Below are positions 11,668-24,863 of a DNA stretch of 64,000 nucleotides, piece after piece. A program made the position numbers and the translations under genes. Source of the stretch: Oscheius tipulae (Eukaryota > Nematoda > Chromadorea > Rhabditida > Rhabditidae); assembly GCA_037178975.1 (NCBI GenBank), contig JASJZH010000002.1, positions 7,119,501 through 7,183,500 on the forward strand. Direction: 5' to 3'. How positions within the stretch are numbered: the stretch's first letter is position 1; every line of letters begins with the position of its first letter. Below the pieces are notes generated by a model, which had not been told where the DNA came from, did not search any database, and saw only the letters and a list, made by a program, of their open reading frames with translations.

Positions 11668-14600
11668 CTACTTGGGAACTTCGAATCGGGGCAGGAAGAG
11701 GCCGAATTTGTGCTCAATTCCGCTGAAGGTCGCTGCGGCGAGCCTGTACCCGCCGACATGGTCCGGATTCTGGGAACTCTCGTCCACAATGGACTTCAGT
11801 TGGGCCGATTCGGATCCAGTGGGTCGGCTGCCTCCGAAGTCCACGTAGAAGACTCGTTGTAGGAACTGAAATTGTATGGGTTGGCGGCTAACAAACGATC
11901 AAACCTCGTAGGTGACAAGAGTAACGGCGAATTGGGGACTGGAGCGACAGACGCGGGCTATTGTACCCTTCCAGAAGGCTTTCGGCCCTTCTTCCTTCAT
12001 GATCTTGACTGCGCAATCTGAAAAAAAAGCGGGTGATAAAATGCTAATTGGGGCAGTAAAAAAATCATAACTGAATAGCTTTGACAGCCGGAGCCGCTCG
12101 TTGTCAATAAGTCAAGAGTAAGGGACGGCTGGTTCAAATACGAAATTTCCTCATTTTTAACTCGAAGCTTGAGGCATGCGTACGTTTGAGGCAGTTCACG
12201 CTATTAGTCTTGATCTTCCAGAAAAGTGTTGTCCGTAGCGCTTTTTGCAGCTCTACTTGTTAGGAAGCCTTTCGATCGACTTTTTCAACACAGAAGTGTC
12301 CTAACGAGTATAGCGGAACGGTTCCAATACAACTTCTTCATTACACAAGAGTTACTGGTATTTTCAGTCAATTTCAGTTTTCTCTTCATTAGGAATATGA
12401 AACGGTTATGGACGCAAATCGGCCAAAAATATTTGAGTCAAAAAGAAAAAAATTTTGTTGCAAAACTTTCCTAATTTGACAGTAAAGGCTGGATTAATGA
12501 ACTCATAGCTAACTAACTAAAATTGAAGCTATTCTTGGGAAGAAATGCTGCGAAACACTAACCTATTACTCCGTTGTATGTCGTTTGTCCTGCTCTGGCC
12601 GCGACTTGAAGTCGCGTCTTGATCACATCGGCCGGGGTGACTAGACCGGCAGCCGGAACTCCTGCTACGAATGAAGAGCAGAAGAGACTTCCTGGACTGT
12701 TGATACCCTGAAAGATTTTAACGGTTTGAGGATGAAAATTTAACAAAATTTACGTCTTCATCAGCTGTGAGGAGTTTCATGTGAGCGTAGGTGGGGAAGA
12801 AGATGGCCGAGAAAGGAATGTCTCGGAGGAAGCAGGCTCTGGAGCCTTTGTAAAGTCCCATAAAGCCTAGATCCTTAAGAATCGTGAAGACGCTTATCTT
12901 GGGCCCGGTCTGGATCTCGCCAGCGACTTGGAGCCTAATTTTGACGATTTCCAGCGGGTTTGTGAAGACTACCTGAAAAATTGGGGGTGATGGGCATGAA
13001 AATCCAGCTACCTGAGAAGCTCCAGCCGTTCCTCCGGCCATGATCTCGGCCCAGAGCGGAATTTTGCCGTCTTTCGTCATTTTGTCGCGGACAAAGTCGT
13101 TCATCGTCAGCTTTATGGCCTTTTCCGGAGCCACGCCGACGATTTGGGGCAGCAGACCGCGGTAAAGTCCAACAAGACCTGCAACGACTTCGTAAATATG
13201 AAAAAGGAAGTTTAACCTTCGAATTTGACAACTTTTTTGAAACAGTCCAGGCTGTTTTTGTACATGACTTCTCCTACGAACGACCCGGAGCGCTGATTCT
13301 GCATGCGGGTCTTGACGAGGTCGATTGGGTAGACGGCAGTCGCTCCACAGGCTCCAGCCACGGATCCGAGGGTGAATCGATATGCACTTTCCATTGCCTA
13401 AAGGTTAATTTTGACTTTTGTGGAGAAACATAGAAGATTGCAGCAGAGAGCTTACGTAATGCCGTAATATTGTTTAAGTTGCCTTGTTCGGTAAGACTTT
13501 TGTACTTCTAGCACTCCCTGAATGTTGGGACTAGCTTTCTACATATTTTCACAAAAGTACCAGCAGTATGAGGCCAGAATTGGACAAATGATTGTAAAAA
13601 TTATGAATTCGAATTATACAGCGAGTTTGAATTACCGCTTTTTGATATCTGAATTTGGCGCGGCAACTCAAACTGAACAATATTCTTATTTCATGGTTTT
13701 CCGCTAATTTTTCACTAAAAACCCTAATTTGTCAACTCACAGCAGTTCCAACACCTCTTTCCTCCTTGCTCGAGACAGCTTTGACGTTGATCAGTCTCTC
13801 GACGTGAGAAACCCGCTTCAGTCGTTCCGGATCAATCAGTTCAATTTCCTGCAGTCATTTTTGTATGGAAAAAACGAATGATACCTTGATGGAAAGTGTC
13901 TTCTTGCCAGGATGGGCCAGCTCCGAGAGATGGAAAAGAATTTCTACCTCGTACGGCGTGATATGGGCATAACTCTGAGTAGCAGCCAAGAACTCTTCCT
14001 TCGTCAGTTCGAGATCCAGATTTCCTCTGGCCTAAATGGTTTTTGATTGATTCCTCTAGAGAGACCCTACCTGACTAAGGAAGACACGTTTGATGAGCTC
14101 CATCTTGGCCAGAAGACTGTTGAAGGCGGCATAGTAGGGAAAAGTTACCTGGAAGAGTATTGGTCAGAGCGAGGGAGAGACAGGGACTGGGAAACTTTTG
14201 GACAGAAAAAAAGAGACAGAACATGCGGTTATAGTTGGAACAGAGGGTGTCTATGACTCACTCTATTGCTTCTGAGATCTCGGAACTGGAAAAACAGTAA
14301 GTCACACTCAACCCAAGACACTAGTCACTCTACCGTTAATTCTAGTACCCAAAACAATGTGGAAAGGTAGTCCAAAACGACAGAAAGAAGTTTGAATTTT
14401 TACCTTATGCCCACTGGCTCCACCACCAGATACCGCAATCAGATTGTTCTTCACAAATGGTGTGAGGAGATGACTCTTGACTGTGGTCATGATGTGCTGG
14501 AAGTCGACACTGCTAATGGTTCCATCTGCCCTCTTGTCGTAGATTTTAAAGGCCTGGATTCCCTGCTCCTCGTAGAAGTCATGGAGAAGTTGGGTGAAGG

Positions 14601-15510
14601 CATGGTATCCGATTGAGCGCTTCTTTTCCCTGAATAGAATAGAATTTTTTTTTTTCAGTAAATTGGGGTGTGATTATGGTCTGTACTTTGAGAGGGTGAG
14701 TTAGAGAGACAGATACCCAGAGAGAAAGAGAGATAGGGGAACAGGGAAACTGAGAGACAGAGAAACATAGAGACATATATCAAAAGGCATGAGCCTGCTA
14801 TGATTTTATATTGGGAAATGTAAATGAAGTATCCTACCCAAAATAGCTTGACCATTTGATCAGGAATACCCCAAAAGAATCCAAAGACTTACGCTCCGAA
14901 GTACTTCTTGATAAAGTCCGAATTGAAGTCGAAATCCATATCGTGTAGGGGTTGTGTGTGTCTGATCACAGCCTCGAATTCATCACAACTGATCGTGTCC
15001 GATGAGTTCTTGTCGAAGATCTCAAAGGCGGTCAGGTACAGAGCGTCAGGACTGAATCCAGACTATTGTACCCTCTTTAAAATCTTGTCTCACCTGCAGA
15101 GAAGAGCCTCAAAGGCACAGAACTCTTCAAAGGAGATATCTCCATCCTTGGTTGTGTCCGCTGCCGAGGCCAGCAGTCTCACAGTCTCCTTATTGTACTG
15201 TTCCTCAGTGTAGAGGCCCAAAAACTTCCTAATAAAGTCCTCAGGCGTCATGTACTTCTTTCCATTCTTGATTTTCGAGGCGAATCGCTCGAAAATCGGT
15301 CGAAGATGGTCCGGATTGGCTCTCGGAATGTAGCCTCGGGAGGCCAGAGCCATGTCTGTGTTACATTCCGCCTTCCGGAAGGGAATCAACCCCAAAAACT
15401 ATTTTTTGGTAAGAAACTTGTGGAATTAGACTCACCGGATCATTTTTTCTAATGACTCCTTCGGCTAGACTCCGTCTCTTTTCGCTAGAGAAGACCAGGC
15501 TCGATTCCAT
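11668..15510 (-). CDS. calcium-regulated mitochondrial aspartate/glutamate carrier (aralar/citrin type)
   Basis: Inner-membrane SLC25A12/13 homologue: exports aspartate for glutamate plus a proton, feeding the malate-aspartate shuttle. Exons (minus): 15510-15436, 15398-15094, 15051-14893, 14629-14404, 14148-14071, 14031-13885, 13848-13741, 13397-13217, 13178-13012, 12972-12754, 12707-12563, 12017-11905, 11865-11668; about 706 residues. The N-terminal half has EF-hands facing the intermembrane space; [13 protein letters not shown] is a canonical calcium loop, while [13 protein letters not shown] and [13 protein letters not shown] look degenerate. The C-terminal half has three mitochondrial carrier repeats with signatures [20 protein letters not shown] and [10 protein letters not shown]. 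The EF-hand plus carrier fusion is diagnostic of this family; the human proteins are about 675 residues. Start chosen from the first in-frame ATG giving MESSLVFSS. Confidence 0.95.
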
Positions 15511-18043
15511 CTAACTTTTTCCCTGGAAAATGGTCAAGATTTGAGGTTTCAATGGTCTACGAGGTAATAAACAAGTTGGAAAAAGAGACAGGGCGCGACT
15601 GTTTGCAAAAGAGAGCCACATTCCAGAGGTTCAAGCAGGGGGTGGCTTTTCTTGTTCCCGTACTGTCTAAGTCTCGTGACCAGGATAGTTTTGAGATCAT
15701 CAGAACTGACTATAGATCCTGTCCAGATGGTACAGGAGAGGAAGAGAATCTAGACAATGACAATACTAGCGCAAGACTGGGAACAAACTCAACGAAGTCT
15801 CTGGATTGAAAAAGCGAGATAGTCCGGGAGAGAAACAAGAACCAGACAACAAAAAAAAACAAGTTTAAACGGCATGAACTTTCAGGGAAAACAATCCAGA
15901 CGACAAGAGAAACATGCGTGTCCTTTATCGGACAGTGGTCAACAGGAGGCAGTGGCTCGGCTCTTTCGAAATGTCTCGAGGGAAGGGTCAGTCACTGTCT
16001 GTCTCTGTCTCTCACTGTCTGTCAAAATATTAAAAAACAAATAATAGACAAGAATGCATAACAGGATAGACTAGACCTCAAAAATGACCAGCGTGCGATA
16101 AGGAATCAAGAGTCGCCCGCCCTGGTTGCTTACGTGTCAATAATGAAAATTAAAGTATCATATAAGCGCTTAAAAAAGTAAAAGCAAAGCCCAATAGACT
16201 ATCGATTTTTACACAGCAAAAAACAACGATTACGTGGGTTGCGTCTTTTTGTACTGCAACAAAATAGACATGCTAAATGCCACTAGACTATTAAATAGAG
16301 GAGGGTAAATAACACGTAGATTGGCTACGTGTTAACGTAAAAAAGGGCGGATGGCAGCAGCTCTACCACGCACGTGCGGCGCACATGAGACAAGTTTTCG
16401 GCTGCTGCTGCTGACCCACTCCCGCTCCGATGAATAATCGATGCAATAAAACAACTGTTTTCGAGAGAAAACTCTCTCAAAGATAATGATTTTTGACTCT
16501 CTGAAACCGGTTTCCTTGTAATGGATCAATGATCAAGGAAATATGGATCAGTAAGCCTTTGGAGAGGACAAGTTTCCGTTGATTTCCAGCTCGTAAGGTG
16601 GAAAACTTTTTGAAAAATAACCTTTCGCGGCACCTAATTGGTAGCAGCGTTCAGGAGAAAATAGAGCAATGAAGGCAACAAGAAGCTTTTGTACTGACGT
16701 AAAGGGAAAAGGAAAGGGAGATTTAGTCCACTTGAGAGTATGACTTTTCGAGGGACTCTATGGTTCTGTACTCTACTAGACCATCATCTAATGTTTCTTC
16801 TCAGGTAGCTAGTCATAATATCTTTTCTTATCATAAACGTGGCATTCTAAAAGTACATCTTCTGTTCTTAATCCACTGGGTCAGTTCCAGGTATGAGCCT
16901 TAGGCCCGGAATGGGCCGAACCGGGCCAAAATCATTTACAGCCCCGAAACACAGGGCGCTGCAGCCCGACTTTTTCCGGGCCTAAGACACACGTCTGGTC
17001 CGTTCAAAAATAATCGCTGCCATATCTCATTTGATTCGTAACAAGAGGAACGTTCAAAACGAAGTGGGACAATCCTTTTAACCAACACTCGCCTGTGCCG
17101 TTCTGAGAATGTTCGTATGCTATAATGGAGCATTTGAACTGCTTCTTCATATTTTTTCGCCTGCTACGCTCCAGGCATAGAATTATGAATCTAGGGACTA
17201 CCTTGCTTCGCTGGAGCAAAGACTTTACTAATCTAAGCTGCTAGTAGATACTTTCAGTGGAAAAGATACTGTGTGAACTATTCCTGAAAGTGTAGATATA
17301 CTGTCAATTATCAAAGATTTCCTGCTAGTTCATGGTTGAGAAATCGGGTGTCTTGGGCCGGCCGGACCTGACCGGCGTATCTGAACCCGACCGGCCGGGC
17401 CTGTTTGGGTCTCAAAGCTTTTTTGAAATCTGAAATATACTTCGACTCGGCTTTTCTTCAAAAGTACGATCTGGCAAGGCTATAAATAAAGCATCTGGTA
17501 AAGAAATAGTAGAAGAAGAATTCGACTATTCAGACGTAGATATCTTTTCGATTCAATGATTCAGAGTAATTTTACCTTATAAGTCCCGTTTTTTTTTTTT
17601 ACAAAAAAATGTTTTGTGAAAAGATAAGAGCTAAATAAAAGCTTTAATAGACTTGAGTCGGACTCGATAAGAATCCCAGGTATCATTTGGTAATAGATCG
17701 GCAGGCGCCACCTTCATTCAAAAAGTACGGTAGCCGCCTTACATCGTTCGTAAAACAGGTGAACTCATTTTTAGTCTCTAACTGTTTATTGATTTCAGCA
17801 TGCATAAGAACCTCTTAGAACATGCAAACATATGTGCTACGCTAGTGAAAAATCCTCACGTTGGACCAACAACAGTAATTTCGCTCATATCGGCAGTTTT
17901 ACTATATTTCTCTAATTGTTAGGGATTCTTGAACACGCTGAATCCATAAAAAAATTTTCACCTCTTGGTTTTGTTCGTATAAAACGAAGGCCAAAATAAA
18001 ATAATAGCACCGGTTTACTTATCCCTTTTTCTGTACACATTAT
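15511..18043. other. intergenic region with GC-rich repeat blocks
   Basis: No gene supported. An open frame at 15552-15809 begins just upstream of the divergent carrier gene and has no family resemblance. The stretch 16885-17405 contains GGCCCGG/CCGGGCC-rich blocks at both ends and may be a mobile element. The rest is AT-rich. Confidence 0.5.
16885..17415. mobile_element. possible non-autonomous DNA transposon with GGGCC-rich ends
   Basis: The left block (about 16893-16985) and right block (about 17350-17405) are crowded with GGCCCGG, CGGGCC and CCGGCCGG words, in contrast to the AT-rich DNA around and between them. Read inward, both ends show a TGAG...AGGCCCGG order, as weak inverted termini would. 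There is no coding capacity. hAT-type MITEs in other animals carry similar GGGCC-rich subterminal repeats. Boundaries and target duplication are not resolved. Confidence 0.3.
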
Positions 18044-19688
18044 CTACATTTTGAAGAGTTGCTTGCCTCCAAAAACCGTCAGGGCCTTTTCTAAAGCGTC
18101 TGTCGCCTCCTCCAAACTCCTTGTCTCACATTTCGGCGGTGTCAGCTTCCCATCTTGGATCAGCTCGTGCAGCTGCGAGAACATCGCGTCTTTTTCCTAA
18201 AGTTTTCCATTTCACCAATCATTAAAAGTTGCAATTACCTTATCATTTTGCCTGTCCTTACTCCACCTCGTCAACCAGAATCCCGCCAGCTTGATGTCTT
18301 TGAAAATCAGGGGCCCGGTGGGGATTTGTAGGGGCTGCTTGCTCATTCCGCCGTAAGTTACCAAAACACCGCCTAGGCGAAGAGTTCCGGTCAAAAACAT
18401 GGTGCTTCTTCCACCGACACAGTTCAGGGCTAGCGCGACGTTTTTGACCTCCTTTCTGCAAATTTCTAGGAACTTTTAAACAGAAATATAGGCTATACTT
18501 GTATTCCTTCAAGAGCTGTTCCTCAGTGATTACCAGATCAGCTCCGAGACTCTTTAGATCGGCCACAGTCGCTTCCATATCGTCTCGGCGACGGACAATG
18601 TTCACGGTTTTGAGGCCCCAGGCTGCGGCGAGCTGAAAATTGTTTTCTGGCCAAAAAAAATCAGGTAAAATACCTGGATGACGGCTCGTCCGACGGCCGA
18701 GGTGGCCCCGTTTTGAATGACGACATCTCCAGGCTTGAGCTGCACGAAATCCTTGAGCATGCGGTAGGCTGTAGGTGGGTTGACCTGGAAGGAAGAGGGT
18801 GAGCGTGTCAGCAGCAGATTTTGTACAGTTCCATAACCGAGGGGAAAAAAGTGGTTAGATGAACATTTCGCTGATGAACGAGATCTCCACAAAAATTATG
18901 GCTTCTGTCAGATCTCGACTACGTCAGATTTCTGTAGTTCCTTTGGTTGTTTCAAATACACAGCTAAGAAAATGAATTGTGCGTCTCTCGTCTGCCTAAG
19001 ACTTCATCACTATCGATGACGTCGCCATTCTCTTCCCTACTTTCAAAGTTTCTCACACCCCGAAGCAATTCAGATTCGAAAATTATCTAGTTCAAAATGC
19101 CCAAAAGTCTCTAATTAATTGGTTTTTGTGAAAAATCGAAAATATCGCTGGACTTTCAAGGACCTTCCTTTCTTCAACCGTTTGACGTCCATTTTAGCGT
19201 TGTCGATTCATTTTCAGCAAAAAGACGAACCTGAAGAGTAGCAGCCGCCTCGAGCTCCAATCCTCCCTTGATTCTGTAAAGGTCGTCAGCTTTGTGATGT
19301 CCAAACGTGCGCCAGGTTCCTGGCGGACAGAGTCCGCGTAGAACATTGTCTCCAACCTTTAGAGCCTTCACACCGGATCCTACCTGTAATTTTCTCATTT
19401 TTGGCGAAAAAAATAACCGGGAACCTCTTCCACGACCCCGTAGCCGTCATTTCCACCCACAGCGGGCAGGGAGGCTGGTTTTTCCGGGTAAACACCCTGA
19501 ATTTGGTTCAAATCGGCCGGATTGATAGGTGCAGCAAGCCAGCGGACCAGCACGTGTCCCTCGGGAATCTTGTCGGACAACTCGAAGGATTCGAGACGAA
19601 TAACCTTCGGCGGATCACCGTACTCTTTGTACATGAGCTGCTTTGAATGCAGTCGTCTTATGGAATGTTGAAATACTCGTCGGAGCAT
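18044..19688 (-). CDS. mecr: mitochondrial trans-2-enoyl-CoA/ACP reductase
   Basis: NADPH-dependent last step of mitochondrial fatty acid synthesis, acting on ACP-bound enoyl thioesters in the matrix and needed upstream of lipoate. Exons (minus): 19688-19425, 19383-19231, 18784-18674, 18632-18499, 18455-18239, 18196-18044; 343 residues against about 370 in human MECR. The start [15 protein letters not shown] is a typical mitochondrial presequence. The quinone-oxidoreductase-like MDR fold is recognisable: [40 protein letters not shown], the nucleotide-binding segment [16 protein letters not shown] followed by VNIVRRR, ALNCVGG and [17 protein letters not shown]. The fourth acceptor needs TTTGCAG at 18456-18457 to keep frame. 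The match to MECR is strong along the whole length. Confidence 0.95.
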
Positions 19689-20702
19689 CTGAAAAATGGT
19701 TTTTTAGACATGTAAAACTGTAAGATGCAATATGGCTGCTAAAATTTTAAAATTGGGGTTCGAGAGCCGGTGTTAGGCTTCAAATTTGTGAATTCTAAGG
19801 AAAGCTAGTGTCCGCTTCCTTGTAGATAGGTTCTACAGCAAGAAAAACGATCTTAACTTATCAACAGAACTCGTGAGATATCTGCAAGTCGAAGACTGGG
19901 CTGGAAACGTTTAATAACTACACTTCTCGGAACTTTGCGATGTTTTTCTTGGTTCTAGCTATTATGGCTTAATAACGGGTCTAAAGTGAGCAAAGTCACA
20001 ACAAAAATACCCAAGAATTGCAGAGTTTTTACCCGGTTTCGGCAACCTCGAATCAATCGAACGACATGGCTGAAAAATGCAAATTCGAGCAGCAAAGCAC
20101 GACCGTATTGTCATTTCTTGCATGCTTTCCTGCTAAAAAAAATTTCCTATGGCGTCTGCAACGGAAAAAGAAACAGCGCTTAGCATCGCTGAACGTAACC
20201 AAGAAATAAGATTTCCAGCCTTTTCCGGCTTCCTGAAAAATGCCGACGGAAAAAATTGAAGTCTTACGATTTGTGCACTAAAACTGACAAACAAAATCTT
20301 TTCTTGGCTGTTTGGCACGGAACTGCTCGATCATTTTTTGCTTTTATTTGTCCCACAGGTTCTCTAGACTCTTGGCTTTTTCACAATGCCGCCATTTTCC
20401 TATTCATTTCCTGAAATCTAGGCCTATTCAACAGGCTCACAAGGTCCTCATTCCTTACATGACCATCTTGAACAAAAAGGAAGAGTAAATAGTCAGAGGA
20501 GAAGCCTATATCTACCGCCATGACCTGTCACTATGTACGAGATTTATTCGCAGAGAGACAGAGAGATAGGAAGACAAGTTATAAAATAGATGGAGATATT
20601 CTATGATTTTTCTTCGCTGCTGCTGAGATCGAAATACTAGAAAAAAAGGGAGAGATAGATAGAGATAGGTTAAAACAGTTAAATATAACTTTCGGATGGA
20701 AT
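19689..20702. other. intergenic region
   Basis: No coding sequence recognised. Open frames at 19986-20183 and 20018-20209 have no similarity or splice context. It lies between the 5' end of MECR and the 3' end of the SREK1-like gene, both on the minus strand. Confidence 0.5.
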
Positions 20703-23700
20703 TTAATCGCTATCACTCGGCTCGTTTTTGATACCCGACGACGTACGGGGGCTTCCTTTGTCGCTGTACCGGTCAGTTGAACTAAAAACTGGTTTTTAGC
20801 AATAAACAGTGAGGGAAACTGACTCAGATTTGCCATTCTTGTACTTTTTCAAGAGGGTCTCTCGGAGAGCGTCTTCGTTCATCTCAACGTCGTCCATCGG
20901 CTCCGATTTGGGCTCGTCTTTGGCCTTCTTCGAGGAGGCATCCTTCATCTCTACATCACTCGAAGTGCGTCTCTTCTTCTCTGGTGTGCAGTCACGTTTG
21001 TCCTGAAAGATGAAAATATATGAGATTAGGCAACACCAGTCGTTTTACTCCTTTGTCACTATAGCCGTGTCAACTAGCCATTCTATCCCATACTTCCCTG
21101 CCTTTGTCATACGGTATCTCAAGTCATTTTTCAATCTTGTATCCATTACCGGACTACCAACCCATTATCTTTTGTCGATAAAATCTTACTTATCATCTTT
21201 ACCGATAGAGCGGATATGCCATTTTGACTTTTGAGTGCGCACCAACTCGTGTAATATACAGACTGGATATCGAAATTGACTACGGTAGCTTGCCGATGCG
21301 CAGCCCTGTGTTATAAGAATTGGTGCGCACTACAAGGTAAAAAAAGGCACCGTCACATAAGTCACATATTCCGCCAACGTTTTTCTTTTTTCGTCTCTAG
21401 AAAATATCTTGTCAGTCTGTCACTTACTACAAGTTTTATAGTGAAATGGTTCTTTTTGATACTGTGAAGTTTCTTAGTCGATTCCTACCTACCTGTCGTC
21501 TATCTACTTCTGGCGGGTTGGCTCAGCAGAGCTGGTAAATCTATTCAGAATTTCCTCATACTCATTCTGATAAGGTTGTCTTTAGGTCAGCCTGATTTCT
21601 CGCTAATTTTTACGTTGTCTGATGGATATCTACTACAGACTCATTGAACAAAAAGAAGTGTAAGTCTCACCTTCTTGCGATCTTTGCTACGACTCCTGCT
21701 CCTCTTGCGCTCCTTTCGGTCCTTCTTCCTGTCTCTCGATCTGGTTCTGGATCTTTTCCGCTCCTTCCTGTCCTTGTCCCGAGAGCGGCTGCGACGACTC
21801 CGACGATCTCTACTTCTGCTTCTCTTTTTATCACGGCTTCTACTCCTCTTACGGTCGCGGCTGCCGCTGCGTCTCCTCTCGCGACTGCGGCTTCGTCTTC
21901 TCGATCCGGAACGACGTCTCTTCGGGGAGGGCGATCGACGACGAGCGGCGCGTTGCGGAGACCTAGATCGACGATCTGTAAGCGCACAAAATAAGTTGAT
22001 GGAGAGGGAGCGTACCTGTGCTGCGAGTCTTGCCCATTCGAATGGCTTCTTCGACTTCCTCGAGGGCCTGATCGGCCGTCTTCTGTTGCGGCTTGATGAT
22101 GGCTACCCGGGAGTGTTGGATCCTGAAAGAGACGGGTTCTAACTTGAAGTTATCAATACATTTCGTCCTTTTTTCTCATAACTCCCTTTCTTTAACAAAA
22201 CTTTTGCTTAACTAGGTTTCGTTTTTTTGCACGTATTGCAAGAAGTTGATCGTCAAATGCTTGAACAAGCTTTAAAGCCATCAGATTTGCCATGTGTTTG
22301 ATAAGAAAACTGTTTGGAAAGATCTTTTCAAAACACACTTGGGAGTAGATTTTTAACTCGAAATTACGTGTCTTACAGGATTTTTGGTTTCTAGAAATTA
22401 GGGTCATATTCATCATTAGCAGCTCGCCGTGCTCTACATTTCTTCTTATTCTGATAAGTACTATTGACAGTTAAGGCGAAAAAGATAAATCGAAGCGCAA
22501 TAAAATAAACTGACGTAGCTTGACGAAATGTGACAGGAAATGCTATGAATTTGCACTGCAGAAACGAAAACATTAACATGCAATGGAAAAAAATGGAACG
22601 ATCAGAATCTCCTTCGACATTCCTTCTAGGCTATAGATTTTGAAATATGACCAGCAGGTCTATGTATTGACGAAGTTGCGTTTTGACAGGAGCCCAGAAA
22701 AATCAAAACTCACTTTAGCGGTCGGCCATTGAACTCGATTCCGTTATTCTGCAAGGCGATCGGAACCGTGTTTTGCTGCGAGAACTCGACGTAGGCGTAG
22801 GCACAGACCAGGGCGTCCGAAACTTGCGTCAGTCTCGCGTACATTACCTGAATTTCATCGTAATTCACTCAAAAAATGACCAACCTCTCCAAACATGTTG
22901 AAGAACTCCACGACGGCATTTCCGTCGACTCCCTTGGGCAAATTTCCCACGTAGATTGTCCTGCGAATCTCCTCTACCTTGGCCGGATCGGTGTCCCCAG
23001 GAAGCGAAGGGTAGGCTGGGAGGCCGAGTTGCTCGAGGGTCGGGTCGACTGTAAGCAACTGAAATTTCGGGTATTAGATGCGCGTTTTTACATTTTTCGA
23101 GCTAGGAAATTCGGCAAAAATTGTGTCGACAAACCACACTGTAGCGGCAAGCCTCGTCACTCAGCACACAGAGTCTGTAAATTGAAAAATACGCAATCTG
23201 ATCTTTTGGGAGGAAATACTATTATTCGGAGGGGTCTGGGGCGAGGCACGAGACTGAAAATCATTCGAAATTACGCGCACTCTGAGCTGGGAAATGGGCG
23301 GGAAACTCACAATAGAATGGCCGTCGGCATCTGTTTGAATGCGATTCTGGACATGTGGGGGGAGCTGACGGACTCCGGCCATGGCCACACCGCCACTGTT
23401 TATGAACGTTTCCTCGTCAGGAATGAAATCTGGATATTTGGCGGTAAAAGATAGAAAAATGGTAGAGTACCTTGAAGATACGGTACACAGACGAGGGCCC
23501 TGTCAACTAGAACAGTGTTAGTGAGATGCTGACCGACCTCGACACATCGCTCGTCTTCAAATTTCACAAAGGCCACTTTCTGTGTTGTAGTGGAGGTTAG
23601 ATGGGCATCGCTGGGGTAAACCTGGAATTTCTTTGCGTTTTTACCAGCAAAACATACTTTTTAACCTAATTCACGCGCTTTATAACCGTCAAAACATGTC

Positions 23701-23851
23701 TTTCTAGCAGCAAAATGAACCGGAAACTAACCTTAACATCATCAATCCTCCCCAAGTACTGACACATACTGAACACTTGGTCCTTCGTCGCCGCGACTGA
23801 AATGTTAGAGATCTGAAGAATCTTCAGCTTTTTCTTCTCGTCGCCGTCCAT
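20703..23851 (-). CDS. SREK1-like SR splicing factor (RSP-7 type)
   Basis: Nuclear SR-related splicing regulator with two RNA-recognition motifs and an RS domain. Exons (minus): 23851-23732, 23621-23471, 23429-23311, 23058-22885, 22847-22714, 22122-22016, 21975-21671, 21002-20824, 20781-20703; 455 residues. RRM1 comprises QISNISVAATKDQVFSMCQ, FVKFEDERCVEVGQHLTNT and VLVDRALVCVPY, the last matching SREK1 closely. RRM2 carries RNP2 TIYVGNLPKGV and the RNP1-like YAYVEFSQQNT. An RS-rich block of about 100 residues follows (RSRSRERRRSGSRDRKRSRS), then a Glu/Lys/Asp-rich tail ending EPSDSD. The start MDGDEKKK follows a TTCCAG; an in-frame ATG six codons earlier (23869) is the alternative. The gene diverges from SNU13, with about 430 bp between starts. 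Confidence 0.92.
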
Positions 23852-24280
23852 CCCTGGAATCGGCCGCATATATAGGATAGTTTCAAGAAATTTTGTGGTA
23901 AAAACAAGCAAATTTCACAAGAAAACAAGGAGAAAACCTAGCTGAAATAGAATAGAAAGAATTCGAATGACTGGAAGTTTGGTGCGCACTGGTTACAGTA
24001 ATCGTAATCGTGACGGGACTCAAGCCGGCAACCTGTGTCTGGCGCCAACATTTTTTGGGCCTGCGTTTCGAATTGTCGCTTTTTTCTTGCGATTATCGCT
24101 CGTCAATTTCTAGCTTTTCCGAGGCTTTTTTATCGATTTCGACAGCAAAAATATGCTCAAGAATATTAGAAAAGATTTCACGAAATTATTTGAAATATTT
24201 CTCTTTGACGTGGTACTTAAAAACTTTTCTTTTTCAGTTACTTGGGTCCTTCCCGCCTCCTAAACTAAGAAGAAAAGAAA
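23852..24280. promoter_or_regulatory. shared intergenic region of divergent SREK1-like and SNU13 genes
   Basis: About 430 bp separate the two start codons of these divergent genes, both of which encode splicing proteins, so the interval must carry both promoters. A TTTTTCAG at 24233-24239 precedes the SNU13 leader and is a likely trans-splice acceptor; TTCCAG before 23851 may serve the other gene. No TATA box stands out. Confidence 0.5.
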
Positions 24281-24863
24281 ATGGCCGATGATGGAGTGAA
24301 TCCGAAGGTAAATTTCGAGAAGCTTTGTGTCTGTAACTTTCATTCATAAATTCTGAACAAAAGTTATGGCAAGAGGCTCTAAGGGTAGCTTATTCTGCTC
24401 ACAAAAATTGTTGTGAACAGAAGTTACCAACCCAAAAACTTGCTCTAATCCACCCCGATTTCAGGCCTACCCTCTGGCCGATACTCAGTTGTCTCAGAAG
24501 CTGTTGGATATTGTTCAACAGGCCATGAACTACAAGCAGTTGAAGAAGGGCGCCAACGAGGCCACGAAGACTCTGAACAGAGGAATCGCTGAGGTAATTT
24601 TTTTCCTTTACATCGAATTTGAAACTCTTCAGATCATCGTCATGGCTGCCGACGCGGAGCCTCTGGAGATTCTCCTCCATCTGCCTCTTCTCTGCGAGGA
24701 CAAGAACGTCCCCTACGTCTTCGTCAGAAGCAAGGCCGCTCTCGGCAGAGCTTGCGGCGTCACGCGTCCCGTCATCGCTGCCGCCATCACCCAGAATGAG
24801 GGCTCCCAGCTCAAGTCTCAGATCCAGAAGCTGAAGGAGGAGACCGAAAAGTTGTTGATTTGA
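24281..24863 (+). CDS. snu13: SNU13 / NHP2L1 (15.5K) kink-turn RNA-binding protein
   Basis: L7Ae-family protein that binds the U4 snRNA 5' stem-loop and box C/D snoRNAs, nucleating U4/U6.U5 tri-snRNP and snoRNP assembly in the nucleus. Exons 24281-24307, 24465-24593 and 24633-24863 give exactly 128 residues, the length of the human protein. Recognisable blocks: [68 protein letters not shown]. The last exon uses strongly biased codons (CTC, CTG, GCC), as expected for a highly expressed gene. AATAAA lies near 24931. The LACT gene starts only 240 bp downstream on the same strand, so the pair may be an operon. Confidence 0.97.

Noticed and set aside
15552-15809. 85-codon frame just upstream of the aspartate/glutamate carrier
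   Set aside because: No signal, domain or splice continuation; lies in the divergent promoter region.
16902-17402. GGCCCGG-rich blocks as a CpG-island-type promoter
   Set aside because: Nematode promoters lack such islands and no gene starts nearby; a mobile-element origin fits better.
21644-22142. Plus-strand frames opposite the RS domain
   Set aside because: Antisense of AGA/AGC/CGT codons of the SREK1-like protein.
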